From Bauldia sp. (GTDB taxonomy: Bacteria; Pseudomonadota; Alphaproteobacteria; Rhizobiales; Kaistiaceae), in NCBI GenBank assembly GCA_020442065.1, contig JAGRKZ010000207.1, positions 1 to 52,334 of the forward strand: a stretch of DNA of 52,334 bases. Reading direction: 5' to 3'. This document shows positions 44,261-52,334 of the stretch, one piece after another. The notes below the pieces were generated by a model, which had not been told where the DNA came from, searched no databases, and was given only the letters and a program-made list of their open reading frames with translations. The translations under genes and the position numbers were made by a program. Numbering within the stretch: the stretch's first letter is position 1; every line of letters starts with the position of its first letter.

Positions 44261-44986
44261 ATGATCCTCGACAGACGGCGCTCGATTTCCGACCAGATCT
44301 ACGACGAGTTGCGGCGCATGGTGGTGCAGCTCGAGCTGAAGCCCGGTCAGCCGCTTTCCGAGAAGCTCATCGCCGACCGCTTCAAGGTGAGCCGGACTCC
44401 GGTGCGCGAAGCGATGCTCCGGCTTGCCGATCACGGCCTCGTCACGGTCGCCCCGCAGTTCGGGACCTTCATCGCGGCGATCGATCCCGACGAGGTGCGA
44501 CAGGCCCAGTTCATGCGCACCAACCTCGAGGTGGCGATCGCGCTCCGCCTGTGCGAGCGGGGGAACGTCGACCTGTCGCCGGCGCGGAGCCTCGTCGCGC
44601 AGCAGCAGTCGATCCTGTCGACCAGCGACTTCGCCGCCTTCACGGTCCTCGACGACCAGATGCATGCGTGGCTGTTCGAGACCGCCGGGATGGGCAAGCT
44701 GTGGAGCGCCATTCACGTCAAGAAGGCGCATCTCGACCGCATCCGGTTCCTGCACGTCCCCGAGCCCGGCAAGATCGCCGAGGTCGCCGCGCAGCATGTC
44801 GGCATTCTCGACGCGATCGCGGCGGGCGACCGCGCCCGGACCGAGGCCCGGGTCCGCGAACACACCTCGGGCTCCGTGGTCTACCTCGACAAGCTCCTCG
44901 CCGAACGACCGGAGCTGTTCGACATGCCCCGCCTCAGCCGGTCACGATCCGGCGCCGGACAGGCGGACGCCGAAGCCGCCACCTGA
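44261..44986 (+). CDS. GntR/FCD family transcriptional regulator of the TRAP operon
   Basis: 241 residues. Winged-helix DNA-binding part: ISDQIYDELRRMVVQLELKPGQPLSEKLIADRFKVSRTPVREAM (key ISDQIYDELRRMV and VSRTPVREAM). The C-terminal FCD ligand domain has metal-site histidines at D-x-x-M-H in DDQMHAWLFE and in QHVGILDAIAAGD and REHTSG. FCD regulators usually sense the organic acid or sugar acid whose uptake they control, so this one probably responds to the TRAP substrate. In the divergent gap, GGTA...TACC (44167-44183) is a weak operator candidate. GGAG lies 9 bp before ATG. Confidence 0.9.
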   Translation: MILDRRRSISDQIYDELRRMVVQLELKPGQPLSEKLIADRFKVSRTPVREAMLRLADHGLVTVAPQFGTFIAAIDPDEVRQAQFMRTNLEVAIALRLCERGNVDLSPARSLVAQQQSILSTSDFAAFTVLDDQMHAWLFETAGMGKLWSAIHVKKAHLDRIRFLHVPEPGKIAEVAAQHVGILDAIAAGDRARTEARVREHTSGSVVYLDKLLAERPELFDMPRLSRSRSGAGQADAEAAT

Positions 44987-45073
44987 GCGCTGCGGGCGAA
45001 CCGCATCGCGGCGGCCAGCGTGTCAGGCGCGGCGCATCCGACGCGGCGACGGTAAGGCCGCAGCTGGAAGTGC

Positions 45074-45394
45074 CTATGGCATCATCCGGTAATGCAGGTC
45101 GAACATGATCCACAGCGTGCCGCCGACCATGACGAAGATCAGGAAACCGGCGAAGAACAGCGCGAGCAGGTTCTCGCGCGGCGTCTTATGGAAATCGATA
45201 TGGAGGAAGAAGCGGAGGTGGACGACGACCTGGACCAGCGCCGCGAGGGCAATGGCGACGACCGTCGCAGTGGTGCCGGCAAGCCGGAACTGGACCAGGG
45301 CGAAGGGGATGGCGGTCAACGCCAGAGCCAGCACCAGGCCGACCAGGTAGGAGCGGCGGCCGGGCCCCTCGCCGATACGGGTGGCGTCGCTCAT
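45074..45394 (-). CDS. cyoD: Cytochrome o ubiquinol oxidase subunit IV
   Basis: 106 residues with three hydrophobic helices. The family core is LVQVVVHLRFFLHIDFHKTPRENLLALFF (key HLRFFLHID). It is a small assembly/stability subunit of the cytochrome bo3 complex in the inner membrane. The start lies 1 bp after the cyoC stop, and it is the last gene of cyoABCD. No cyoE (haem O synthase) follows; the 87 bp to the GntR gene stop are featureless. Confidence 0.93.
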   Translation of the reverse strand: MSDATRIGEGPGRRSYLVGLVLALALTAIPFALVQFRLAGTTATVVAIALAALVQVVVHLRFFLHIDFHKTPRENLLALFFAGFLIFVMVGGTLWIMFDLHYRMMP

Positions 45395-45395
45395 C

Positions 45396-46001
45396 TCACA
45401 ACACTCCCGGCAGGTAGACGATCGAGAAGATGCCGATCCAGACGATATCGAGGAAGTGCCAGAACAGCCCGAGCCGGAACAGGCGCGAGGCGACCGGCGG
45501 TGTCAGCCCCCTCGCGGCGATCTGGGCGAGCATGACGAGGATGCAGAGGATGCCGACGCTGACGTGGGCGCCATGGGTGCCGACCAGGGTGAAGAACGCC
45601 GAGAGGAAACCGCTCCGGTCGGGTCCGGCCCCTTGCGCGATCATGCCGGAGAACTCCAACCCCTCCATGATGACGAAGCCGACGCCGAGCGCGGCGGTGA
45701 CGACGAGCCAGAGCAGCACCGCCCGCCGGTCGCCCTCGCGCGCGGCGACGCTCGCCATGCCGAAGGTGGCGCTGCTGACGAGGAGCAGCATGGTCTCGCC
45801 GAAGGTGTGGGTGAGGTTGAAGAGATCGGCGCCGGTCGGCCCGCCTGCCGTCCCCACCGTCATGACGACGTAGGTAGCGAACAGGAGCGCGAAGATGACC
45901 CCGTCGGTCATCAGGTAGATCCAGAAGCCGAAGGCCTTGTCCTCGATCCGCTCGGCGGTCGCCTCGGCCTCGAGGCCGGCGGGAAGCGCGGCGTCGCTCA
46001 T
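45396..46001 (-). CDS. cyoC: Cytochrome o ubiquinol oxidase subunit III
   Basis: 201 residues, five helices. The family wording is FGFWIYLMTDGVIFALLFATYVV, HTFGETMLLLVSSATFG, LVGTHGAHVSVGILCIL and GLFWHFLDIVWIGIFSIVYLPG. Subunit III stabilises the oxidase. It overlaps cyoB by 4 bp (ATGA), so translation is coupled. A longer upstream reading belongs to the cyoB frame region and is not supported. Confidence 0.95.
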   Translation of the reverse strand: MSDAALPAGLEAEATAERIEDKAFGFWIYLMTDGVIFALLFATYVVMTVGTAGGPTGADLFNLTHTFGETMLLLVSSATFGMASVAAREGDRRAVLLWLVVTAALGVGFVIMEGLEFSGMIAQGAGPDRSGFLSAFFTLVGTHGAHVSVGILCILVMLAQIAARGLTPPVASRLFRLGLFWHFLDIVWIGIFSIVYLPGVL

Positions 46002-48031
46002 GTCGCCGCCCCCGGAAGCGCCGCACTCGGGACACCGCGCGCCGGCTCGTCGACCGGTCGCGGCGCCGCAGCCACCTCGGCCAGCCAGGCGGTCTCGATC
46101 CGCTCGACCTCGGCGGCGGGGAGGAGCCTGTCGGTGTCGTCGTTGCTCGAGCGAATGATGACGACGATCGCGGCGAGCACGGCGGAGAGCGCCACCAGCC
46201 ACCACATGTGCCAAACGGCGGCGAAGCCGAGGACGAAGGCGATCGCCCCGATCAGCGGCCCGAAGGCGCTGTTCCTGGGGATCAGGATGTCCTCATAGCG
46301 CGCTGGCCGCCGCCAGGCGGTGCCGTCCGCCTTCATCGTCCAGAACGCATCGCGGCCGGTGACGGTGGGAATGACGGCGAAGTTGTAGGGCGCCGGCGGC
46401 GAGGCGGTCGCCCATTCGAGCGTCCGCCCGTTCCACGGATCGCCGGTGGGATCGCGGAGCTCGGCCCGGCGGCGAACGCTGACGACGATCTGGACGATGG
46501 TGAAGGTGAGCCCGACGAGGATCAGCACGGCACCGAGGAAGGCGACGACGAGATAGGGCTGCCAGGCCGCAACGTCATAATGCTCCATCCGCCGCGGCAT
46601 GCCCATGAAACCGAGCATGTAGAGCGGCATGAAGGCGAGGTAGAACCCGACCACCCAGCACCAGAACGAGCGCTTGCCCCAGCGCTCGTCGAGCCGGAAG
46701 CCGAACATCTTGGGGAACCAGTAGTTCAGCCCGGCGAAATAGCCGAAGAGCGCGCCGGGAATGAGCATGTTGTGGAAATGGGCGACGAGGAAGGTCGAGT
46801 TGTGCATGAGGTAGTCGGCCGGCGGGAAGGCAAGGAGGACGCCGGTGACGCCGCCGATGACGAAGGTGACGATGAAGGCGATGGTGTAGAGCATCGGCAC
46901 GGTGAAGCGGATGCGGCCGCGATAGAGCGTGAACAGCCAGTCGTAGACCTTCACCCCGGTCGGCACGGCGATGATCATGGTGGCGATGCCGAAGGCCGAG
47001 TTGACGTTGGCGCTCGATCCCATCGTGAAGAAGTGGTGCAGCCAGACGGTGAAGGAGAGGATGGCGATGGCGCAGGTTGCCCAGACCAGCGAGGTGTAGC
47101 CGAACAGCTTCCGTCCCGAGAAGGTCGACACCGTGTGCGAATAGATGCCGAAGGCCGGCAGGATGAGGATGTAGACCTCCGGATGGCCCCAGATCCACAG
47201 GAGGTTGGCGAAGTTCATCATGTTGCCGCCGTCGCCGCTGGTGAAGAAGTGCATGCCGGCGACGCGATCGAGCTCGAGCAGCACCCCGACAACGGTGACG
47301 GCGGGGAAGGCGAAGGCCATCAGCACCGAGGTGCAGAGCGTGGTCCAGGTGAACAGCGGCATGAACATCAGCTTCATGCCCGGGGCGCGCTTCCGGATGA
47401 TGGTGACGAGGAAGTTGATGCCCGACAGCGTCGAGCCGATGCCGCTGAGCAGCACCGCCCACACCCAGTAGTCGACCCCGACATAGGGCGAATAGTCGAT
47501 GCCCGAATAGGGCGGATAGGCGGTCCAGCCGGCGGTCGAGAACTTGCCGATCACCAGCGACACCATCACCAGCGCCGCGCCCGAGGCAGTGAGCCACAGG
47601 CTCATGGCGTTGATGTAGGGGAAGGCGACGTCGCGGGCGCCGATCTGCTGCGGCATGACGAGGTTGATGAGGCCGGTGAGGAACGGCATCGCCATGAAGA
47701 AGATCATGATGGTGCCGTGGGAGGAGAAGATCTGGTCGAAATGATCGGGCGGCAGGTAGCCGTCGGAGTTGACCGCGATCGCCTGCTGGGTGCGCATCAT
47801 GATCGCGTCGATGAAGCCGCGGACCAGCATGATCAGCGCGAGGATGACGTACATCGCGCCGATCCGCTTGTGATCGACGCTGGTGAACCATTCGCGCCAG
47901 AGATAGCCCCAGGCGCGCATCCAGGTGATCGCCGCCATCACGGCGAGCGTGCCGAAGACGACGATCAGGGCGCCGCCCATGGCGATGGCGCTGTAGAGCG
48001 GCAGCGCCTCGATGGTCAGCCTTCCGAACAT
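45998..48031 (-). CDS. cyoB: Cytochrome o ubiquinol oxidase subunit I
   Basis: 677 residues, 15 or so helices. This is the haem-copper catalytic subunit: low-spin haem His in SSHGTIMIFFMAMP, WGHPEVYILILPAFG with Glu285 (Glu286 in E. coli numbering) and the cross-linked His-Tyr, CuB histidines in WLHHFFTMG, and haem ligands in FLVAHFHNMLIPGALFG. It reduces oxygen to water with ubiquinol electrons and pumps protons. It lies 18 bp after cyoA. Confidence 0.97.
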   Translation of the reverse strand: MFGRLTIEALPLYSAIAMGGALIVVFGTLAVMAAITWMRAWGYLWREWFTSVDHKRIGAMYVILALIMLVRGFIDAIMMRTQQAIAVNSDGYLPPDHFDQIFSSHGTIMIFFMAMPFLTGLINLVMPQQIGARDVAFPYINAMSLWLTASGAALVMVSLVIGKFSTAGWTAYPPYSGIDYSPYVGVDYWVWAVLLSGIGSTLSGINFLVTIIRKRAPGMKLMFMPLFTWTTLCTSVLMAFAFPAVTVVGVLLELDRVAGMHFFTSGDGGNMMNFANLLWIWGHPEVYILILPAFGIYSHTVSTFSGRKLFGYTSLVWATCAIAILSFTVWLHHFFTMGSSANVNSAFGIATMIIAVPTGVKVYDWLFTLYRGRIRFTVPMLYTIAFIVTFVIGGVTGVLLAFPPADYLMHNSTFLVAHFHNMLIPGALFGYFAGLNYWFPKMFGFRLDERWGKRSFWCWVVGFYLAFMPLYMLGFMGMPRRMEHYDVAAWQPYLVVAFLGAVLILVGLTFTIVQIVVSVRRRAELRDPTGDPWNGRTLEWATASPPAPYNFAVIPTVTGRDAFWTMKADGTAWRRPARYEDILIPRNSAFGPLIGAIAFVLGFAAVWHMWWLVALSAVLAAIVVIIRSSNDDTDRLLPAAEVERIETAWLAEVAAAPRPVDEPARGVPSAALPGAAT

Positions 48032-48049
48032 GCCGTCCCCTTCCCCGCC

Positions 48050-48949
48050 CTACTCGGCTGCCGCGCCGCCGTGGTCCATCGCGGTCATCGCCATGGCGCC
48101 GTCGTAGCGGGCGATGATGTGGCCGAAGAGACCGGGCTCGACGGTGGCGTAGTAGGTCACCGGGTGCTTGCTGCTCGGCTTGGCGAGCGCCTCATAGGCC
48201 GCCGCGTCGAGCCCCTCTCCCGACGCCTTCGCCTTCGCGACCCAGGCGTCGAAATCCTCCGCCGTCATCGACAGGGCGGCGAAGTGCTGGTCGGGGAAGC
48301 CGTCGCCGCTGTACTGGGTGTTGCGGCCGCGGAACGCGCCCGGCCGGTCGGCGAGGAGGTTGAGCCGCGTCTCCATCCCGGCCATCGCGTAGATCTGGCT
48401 GCCGAGGGCGGGGATAAAGAACGAATTCATCACCGTGTCCGAGGTGATGCGGAAGGTGACGGGCCGGCCGGCCGGGAAGGCGATCTCGTTGACCGAGGCG
48501 ATGCCTTCCTCGGGATAGATGAACAGCCACTTCCAGTCCTGCGCCACCGCCTGCACCTCGAGCGGCTTCACGTACGGGTCGAGCGGCTTGTAGGGATCGA
48601 ATGCGTGGGTATAGACCCAGACGTGATAGGCAAGGGTCGCCCAGATCAGCGCCGGCACGATCCAGGTGAGCGCATCGATGCCGTTCGACTCCCACTCCGG
48701 CTCGAAGCGCGCCTTCGCGTTCGAGGCGCGATAGCGCCAGACGAAGATGGCCGCGAGCACGAAGACCGGCAGGACGACGATCATCATGATGCCGAAGGCG
48801 CGGAACATGATGTCGCGCTGGCCGAGTGCGACCGGCCCCTGCGGGTCGAGGATCGGCGCGTAGGAGGTGGCGCAGCCGGCCAGCCCAAGCGCCAGCGCGC
48901 CAGCGCCGGCAACGGCAAGGCAACGTCTGATCGGCGGGCTAATCCGCAT
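48050..48949 (-). CDS. cyoA: Cytochrome o ubiquinol oxidase subunit II
   Basis: 299 residues. The lipoprotein signal ends in LAGC (Cys26). Two helices (MMIVVLPVFVLAAIFVWRYRA and LTWIVPALIWATLAYHVWVY) are followed by a cupredoxin-type periplasmic domain (VQAVAQDWKWLFIYPEEGIA, SDTVMNSFFIPALGSQIYAMAGM). CuA ligands are absent, as expected for a quinol oxidase and not a cytochrome c oxidase. It is the first gene of cyoABCD. The 232 bp upstream to the tRNA are GC-rich with no obvious FNR-type box. Confidence 0.95.
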   Translation of the reverse strand: MRISPPIRRCLAVAGAGALALGLAGCATSYAPILDPQGPVALGQRDIMFRAFGIMMIVVLPVFVLAAIFVWRYRASNAKARFEPEWESNGIDALTWIVPALIWATLAYHVWVYTHAFDPYKPLDPYVKPLEVQAVAQDWKWLFIYPEEGIASVNEIAFPAGRPVTFRITSDTVMNSFFIPALGSQIYAMAGMETRLNLLADRPGAFRGRNTQYSGDGFPDQHFAALSMTAEDFDAWVAKAKASGEGLDAAAYEALAKPSSKHPVTYYATVEPGLFGHIIARYDGAMAMTAMDHGGAAAE

Positions 48950-49181
48950 CCGTGCCCCCGGCCTCCGATCGGAATCGTTGCGGACAGGTTAGAGACACCC
49001 GCCGCCGGGGACAACCTCCGGGGCGAGACAAGGCCCGAGGTGCAGCCGGCGGGGACGGGCCAGGGCCCCGTGATCGGCACGACGGGCGGGGGCGATCAGC
49101 CGCTCACGGGCGGCGTTGAAGTGTCGCTTGAAGGGGTTCGGAGCCTGAGTCCGGGAATGCCCCTAACGCGTTGAAAGATAT

Positions 49182-49256
49182 TGGAGCGGGTGATCGGGAT
49201 CGAACCGACGACATTCAGCTTGGGAAGCTGACGTTCTACCACTGAACTACACCCGC
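49182..49256 (-). tRNA. tRNA-Gly (anticodon CCC)
   Basis: The minus strand folds into a full cloverleaf of 75 nt with an encoded CCA end. The acceptor arm GCGGGTG pairs with CACCCGC. The D-arm is GTTCAGTGGTAGAAC. The anticodon loop TTCCCAA gives CCC, read as glycine GGG. The T-arm contains GGTTCGATCC. It lies between cyoA and the SHOCT gene; no integrase or direct repeat suggests use as an attachment site. Confidence 0.95.
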
Positions 49257-49393
49257 ACGCCCCGGTGCGCGGCGGCCCGGAGCGGCGGAAAGTACCGCCC
49301 CGGACCGGCGAACGTCAACGTGGCTCAATCGGTCGCGGCGAGGCCGCGGCCACCGGCAGTCGCCCTGGCCGCTCCGCGCCCCGCCGCAAGCGC

Positions 49394-49768
49394 TCAGACC
49401 AGCTTGGCGCGGAGCTTGGCGTATTCGGCGTCGCTGATCGAGCCGCTGGCTTTGAGGTCGTCGAGCTTCTTGATCTCGTCGGCGACGCTGAAGCCGACCA
49501 TGTTGCGAAGATCCTCCTTGGCCTTCTCGGCCTGGGCCTGCTGGCGCTCGGCCATGCCGCCGCCCTGGGTGAGGACGTAGGCGAGCACGCCGAGATAGGG
49601 GAGGATGATGAGGAAGATCACCCACACCACCTTCGCCCCGCCGGAGATGTCATGCCGCCGGAAGAGGTCGCTGAACACCGAGATCAGCAGCCAGATCCAC
49701 AGCACGAACATGAAAATGACAAACAGGTCGAGGAGGAAATTGCCGAAGCCGATACCGCCGAGATGCAT
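49394..49768 (-). CDS. Small membrane protein with PLDc_N-like and SHOCT domains
   Basis: 124 residues. Two helices (FGNFLLDLFVIFMFVLWIWLLISVF and VVWVIFLIILPYLGVLAYVLTQGGGM) carry the PLDc_N-like linker DLFRRHDISGGAK. After a basic, Gln-rich stretch, the C-terminal SHOCT motif is EIKKLDDLKASGSISDAEYAKLRAKLV (key LKASGSISDAEYAKLRAKL). The function of the family is unknown; SHOCT ends are thought to mediate assembly. ATG 49768 has GGAGAAGAG before it; longer upstream readings lack homology. Confidence 0.85.
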   Translation of the reverse strand: MHLGGIGFGNFLLDLFVIFMFVLWIWLLISVFSDLFRRHDISGGAKVVWVIFLIILPYLGVLAYVLTQGGGMAERQQAQAEKAKEDLRNMVGFSVADEIKKLDDLKASGSISDAEYAKLRAKLV

Positions 49769-49895
49769 GGTCTCTTCTCCACCGCTTTGAACGAGAACGA
49801 TTCGCCGCCAGGATGACCGGCAAGCCTCGCGCTCCTCTCTAGCGTCCAACCGGCCGTACAACCAGATGATTATCAACCGCTCGCGAGACCGCGCC

Positions 49896-50582
49896 ATGAC
49901 CCCGACCCGCATCGCCCTCGCCGCGCTGGCCCTCCTCGTTTCGGTTCCTGCCGCCGACGCGGCCGGCGAGACCTTCCGGGCGCAGGGGAACGAGCCGTTC
50001 TGGTCGCTCCACCGGAGCGCCGAGGCGATCGTCTTCAAGACCATGGACGGCGCCGCGGTGACGGTGGCGCCGGTCCCCGAGCCGGCCAGCGAGGGCAAGG
50101 CCGACGTCTACCAGGCGAGCGTCGAGAACGAGACGTTCGTCCTCACCGTCGAGGACGCCGTCTGCACCGACACCATGAGCGGCATGCCGTTCCCGAACAC
50201 GGTGACGGTCCAGTTCGGTCCCGACTCCTACAGCGGCTGCGGCGGCGAACCGGCGACGCTGCTTGCCGGCGACTGGACGGTGGTGACGATCGACGGCGAG
50301 CCGCCGATCGACGGCACCGAGCCCTCGCTCAGCTTCGGCGACGACGGCAGGATCAGCGGCAATGCCTCCTGCAACCGCTTCTTCGGCGGCTTCACGCTGA
50401 CCGGCGAGGGTCTCAGCTTCGGCGAGATGGGCGCCGCGATGATGATGTGCGACGACCCGGTGATGGCGCAGGAGCGGGCGATGCTCGACATCCTCCAAGG
50501 CACGATCGGGTTCGCGATCGCCGAGGATGGCGGGCTCACGCTCAGCGGCGCCGACGGCCGGACCATCGCCGCGGCCCGATAA
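49896..50582 (+). CDS. Secreted META/HslJ-domain protein
   Basis: 228 residues. Signal peptide MTPTRIALAALALLVSVPAADA. A first domain (ETFRAQGNEPFWSLHRSAE, VEDAVCTDTMSGMPFPNTVTV) is of the COG3650/DUF type. A C-terminal META domain follows: LLAGDWTVVTIDGEPP, LSFGDDGRISGNASCNRFFGGF and MMMCDDPVMAQERAMLDIL, as in HslJ. Such proteins are envelope factors tied to novobiocin or heat response in E. coli, but the role here is unproven. ATG 49896 is chosen over 49866 because the signal peptide starts there. Confidence 0.86.
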   Translation: MTPTRIALAALALLVSVPAADAAGETFRAQGNEPFWSLHRSAEAIVFKTMDGAAVTVAPVPEPASEGKADVYQASVENETFVLTVEDAVCTDTMSGMPFPNTVTVQFGPDSYSGCGGEPATLLAGDWTVVTIDGEPPIDGTEPSLSFGDDGRISGNASCNRFFGGFTLTGEGLSFGEMGAAMMMCDDPVMAQERAMLDILQGTIGFAIAEDGGLTLSGADGRTIAAAR

Positions 50583-50702
50583 GCGCAATCGCTAAAAGTC
50601 TAAGCTCTCCCTCAGCCGGATGTTAGCAGCCGGCATGGTCTTCCTGTCGCCGAAGGAAAGCGGCTGGACAGAACCGGCCGCCGGCTCATCCGGAGGCGGC
50701 AC

Positions 50703-51089
50703 ATGCTCTGCGTCAAGACGCGGCTTGGAGAAAGCGAGATCGAAGGCGTCGGCCTGTTCGCCGCCGAGCCGATCCCGAAAGGGACGGTGGTGTGGAAATA
50801 CGATCCACGCTTCGATCTCCGGCTCGACATGCGCAGCATACCGCCCGCGGACGCCATCACCCGCGAATGGCTGATGCGCTACGGCTACCAGCCCAGCGAC
50901 GAGCCGGTCTACGTCGTCTGCGGCGACAATGCCCGCTTCATGAACCACTCCGACACGCCCAACTGCGACGATGTCGACGACCTCACCATCGCCGTCGTCG
51001 ACATCGCCGAAGGTGAGGAGATCACCTGCGACTACGCCCGCTTCGACAAGCGCTTCGCGCAGGACCGGTTCGCCATCGGCTGGGCGTGA
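50703..51089 (+). CDS. SET-domain protein (putative protein lysine methyltransferase)
   Basis: 128 residues, a SET domain alone. It has the SAM-side motif GVGLFAAEPIPKGTVVW (GxGLFA), the pseudoknot motif RFMNHSDTPNCDD (NHSxxPNC) and GEEITCDYARFDKRF (GEExxxDY), which give the catalytic Tyr. A short C-terminal tail lacks a post-SET Cys cluster. It is cytoplasmic. SET proteins are common in eukaryotes and scattered in bacteria, where some modify ribosomal or DNA-binding proteins; the substrate here is unknown. ATG 50703 has GGAGGCGGCAC before it, an excellent ribosome site. Confidence 0.88.
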   Translation: MLCVKTRLGESEIEGVGLFAAEPIPKGTVVWKYDPRFDLRLDMRSIPPADAITREWLMRYGYQPSDEPVYVVCGDNARFMNHSDTPNCDDVDDLTIAVVDIAEGEEITCDYARFDKRFAQDRFAIGWA

Positions 51090-51253
51090 CGGTCGGGCGG
51101 CGCGCCGGGCCTGGTGAATCGCCGTCCGGGCCGCCGCCGATCGGAGCGGGGCGCGATCGCCGCTGTGCGGCCCCGGTTTGTTGATCGGGAGCGAGCCAGC
51201 GGCTATGACCCTCACGGTCGCCCGTCCGTCGCGGGTCGACGGCCGGGGGGTTC

Positions 51254-52048
51254 ATGACCGACGATCAATCGACAAAGCGGCGGCGCAGCCCCCGCGTCAG
51301 GAACGGCGTTTCCGCCATTCGCGCCGCGGCGACATGGGCGCGCGATGCCGGCTTCCCGACCAACCCGGTAACGCGGCGTCTCCGCACCGCCCCGGAGTTC
51401 GAGCACGACGGCAAGATGGTGCGCAACATCCACCGCACGGTCGACTTCCTGTGCGACATGCTGGGCGGACTGATCGCGACCCAGGGCTATCGCGACGTGC
51501 TGGAGATCGGCACGCTGTTCGGCTACTCGACGCTCCATCTCGCCGAAGCCGTGGCCCGCAATGACGGCACGCTCGACACCGTCGACGTGCGCGAAGCGGA
51601 ACGGCTGTGGGGGAACGGCGACATGGTTCGCGACATCCACCTTGCCGCCGAACGCTTCACCGCCGAGGCCGGGTACGGCGACCGGGTCACGTTCCACAGC
51701 GGCAGCTCGACCAGGGTGCTGCCGACCCTGCTGCTGGCCGGGCGAAGCTTCGATCTGGTGTTCATCGACGGCGCCCACGACCGGCACACGGTCACCCTCG
51801 ACTTCATCAACGCCAGCAACCTCGTGCGCGAAGGCGGCGCGATCGTCTTCGACGACATCGGGCAGAGGATGGCCGTCTCCAACCCGGCTTACTTCGGAGG
51901 CGCCAACAGCATCCTCCCGGCCCTGTGGTCAAACCAGCACTTTCACTTCATCCCCGTCTCGGACAATACGCTCGTCGCGTTTGCCGGAGAGCCGCAGGTG
52001 CGGCCAAAGCCGCCCGCGCGACGCCGCCCGCGGCAGCGCAAGACCTAG
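51254..52048 (+). CDS. Class I SAM-dependent methyltransferase (Methyltransf_24-like)
   Basis: 264 residues. The Rossmann motif I VLEIGTLFGYSTLHLAEAV is near residue 80. TLDTVDVREAERLW is motif II, and FDLVFIDGAHDRHTVTLDF with GGAIVFDDIGQR are the downstream D-rich motifs of O-methyltransferase-like enzymes. A basic N-terminus (KRRRSPRVRNG) and a Pro/Arg tail (KPPARRRPRQRK) are unusual and may bind a nucleic acid or membrane surface. The substrate is unknown. It starts 164 bp after the SET-domain gene stop. Confidence 0.85.
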   Translation: MTDDQSTKRRRSPRVRNGVSAIRAAATWARDAGFPTNPVTRRLRTAPEFEHDGKMVRNIHRTVDFLCDMLGGLIATQGYRDVLEIGTLFGYSTLHLAEAVARNDGTLDTVDVREAERLWGNGDMVRDIHLAAERFTAEAGYGDRVTFHSGSSTRVLPTLLLAGRSFDLVFIDGAHDRHTVTLDFINASNLVREGGAIVFDDIGQRMAVSNPAYFGGANSILPALWSNQHFHFIPVSDNTLVAFAGEPQVRPKPPARRRPRQRKT

Positions 52049-52094
52049 GAGCGGCCGGCCGCCCCGACGCCCGGCGCGGATGCGGCAGCGCCGC

Positions 52095-52334
52095 CTATCC
52101 TGTCCGGAAGTGCTTGGAGAGCTTGAGGCCCTGGGCCTGGTAGTGGGAGCCGATGTCGCGGCCGTAGAGAAAGCGCGGCCGTTCGAGCATGCGCTCATAG
52201 ACGAGGCGGCCGACGGTCTGGCCATGCTCGAGGATGAAAGGGATCTCGTGGCTGCGGACCTCGAGCACGGCGCGGCTCCCCGCCCCGCCCGCCGCGGAGT
52301 GGCCGAAGCCGGGATCGAAGAAGCCGGCATAGTG
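52095..52334 (-). CDS. dcd: dCTP deaminase, C-terminal part (runs off the window)
   Basis: The last 79 residues of a protein whose 5' end lies beyond 52334. HYAGFFDPGFGHS is the nucleotide-site motif of the dCTP deaminase/dUTPase fold, followed by VLEVRSHEIPFILEHGQ, GRLVYERML and the ending SHYQAQGLKLSKHFRTG. That ending is specific to the alphaproteobacterial dCTP deaminase, usually about 360 residues. The enzyme makes dUTP from dCTP for thymidylate synthesis. Confidence 0.92.
   Translation of the reverse strand, partial: HYAGFFDPGFGHSAAGGAGSRAVLEVRSHEIPFILEHGQTVGRLVYERMLERPRFLYGRDIGSHYQAQGLKLSKHFRTG

Noticed and set aside
46208-49174. A 988-codon open frame on the plus strand opposite cyoBA
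   Set aside because: The cyoA and cyoB catalytic motifs are complete on the minus strand; the plus-strand frame is a composition effect.
48950-49181. FNR-type box upstream of cyoA
   Set aside because: Scanning the gap by eye found no TTGAY-N4-RTCAA match, so oxygen control of cyo is not claimed.
49182-49256. tRNA-Gly as an integration (attachment) site
   Set aside because: No integrase, no direct repeat of the tRNA end and no foreign gene content lie beside it.

Overview
The window is GC-rich, densely coding bacterial DNA, and its gene content points to an alphaproteobacterium of the Hyphomicrobiales (Rhizobiales) type. The evidence is a PodJ-like polarity factor, a class I lysyl-tRNA synthetase, the long alphaproteobacterial dCTP deaminase ending in a QAQGLKLSKHFR-like tail, a TIGR02186/TauE pair, a small SRP RNA directly upstream of dnaX, GANTC clusters and a near-match CtrA box before podJ, and a FixK/FNR-type box. 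The genus cannot be fixed from the sequence alone. No prophage, integrase, transposase or CRISPR array was seen.

Layout. 1-2.7 kb: the 5' part of dnaX preceded by ffs, then a HIT protein, NudC and a periplasmic Cache-domain protein. 2.8-11.6 kb: three of the four ligase-associated DNA repair proteins (exonuclease, Lhr-type helicase, PdeM), interrupted by a TPR protein, an RTX protein and a beta-barrel protein. The partner ATP-dependent ligase is not in the window. Palindromic repeats are concentrated here, including a block of about 237 bp carried in frame inside the helicase gene. 11.7-17.9 kb: TerC, TIGR02186 with TauE/SafE, and podJ. 18.1-24.8 kb: a fatty-acid beta-oxidation operon (acyl-CoA dehydrogenase, NTF2-like, GST, thiolase, FadJ-like), with a second pair of repeats between thiolase and fadJ. 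24.9-26.2 kb: a LexA/S24-like regulator overlapping a thermonuclease-like secreted protein. 26.3-31.4 kb: LysRS, TerB-like, an orphan amino-acid binding protein and a family 2 glycosyltransferase. 31.4-34.4 kb: divergent csoR and copper ATPase sharing one operator; the ATPase carries a tandem YHS duplication. 34.4-36.0 kb: an amidase and a shortened GIY-YIG protein. 36.0-41.0 kb: tetR, adaptor and RND efflux pump. 41.1-45.0 kb: a TRAP transporter with a divergent GntR regulator. 45.0-49.0 kb: cyoDCBA, followed by tRNA-Gly(CCC). 49.4-52.3 kb: small envelope proteins, a SET-domain protein, a methyltransferase and the 3' end of dcd.

The signals that ordinary annotation leaves unexplained are these. 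(1) A dispersed palindromic repeat family keeps its central stem through compensatory base changes, sits in pairs inside operons, and has related palindromes inside the helicase reading frame. (2) A LexA-like regulator keeps the exact Ser-Lys spacing and an Ala-Gly cleavage site, and has its own dyad operator. (3) Sharply defined candidate operators occur before tetR, csoR/copA, the RTX/beta-barrel pair and podJ. All functional statements are read from sequence motifs and family knowledge; no search was run.
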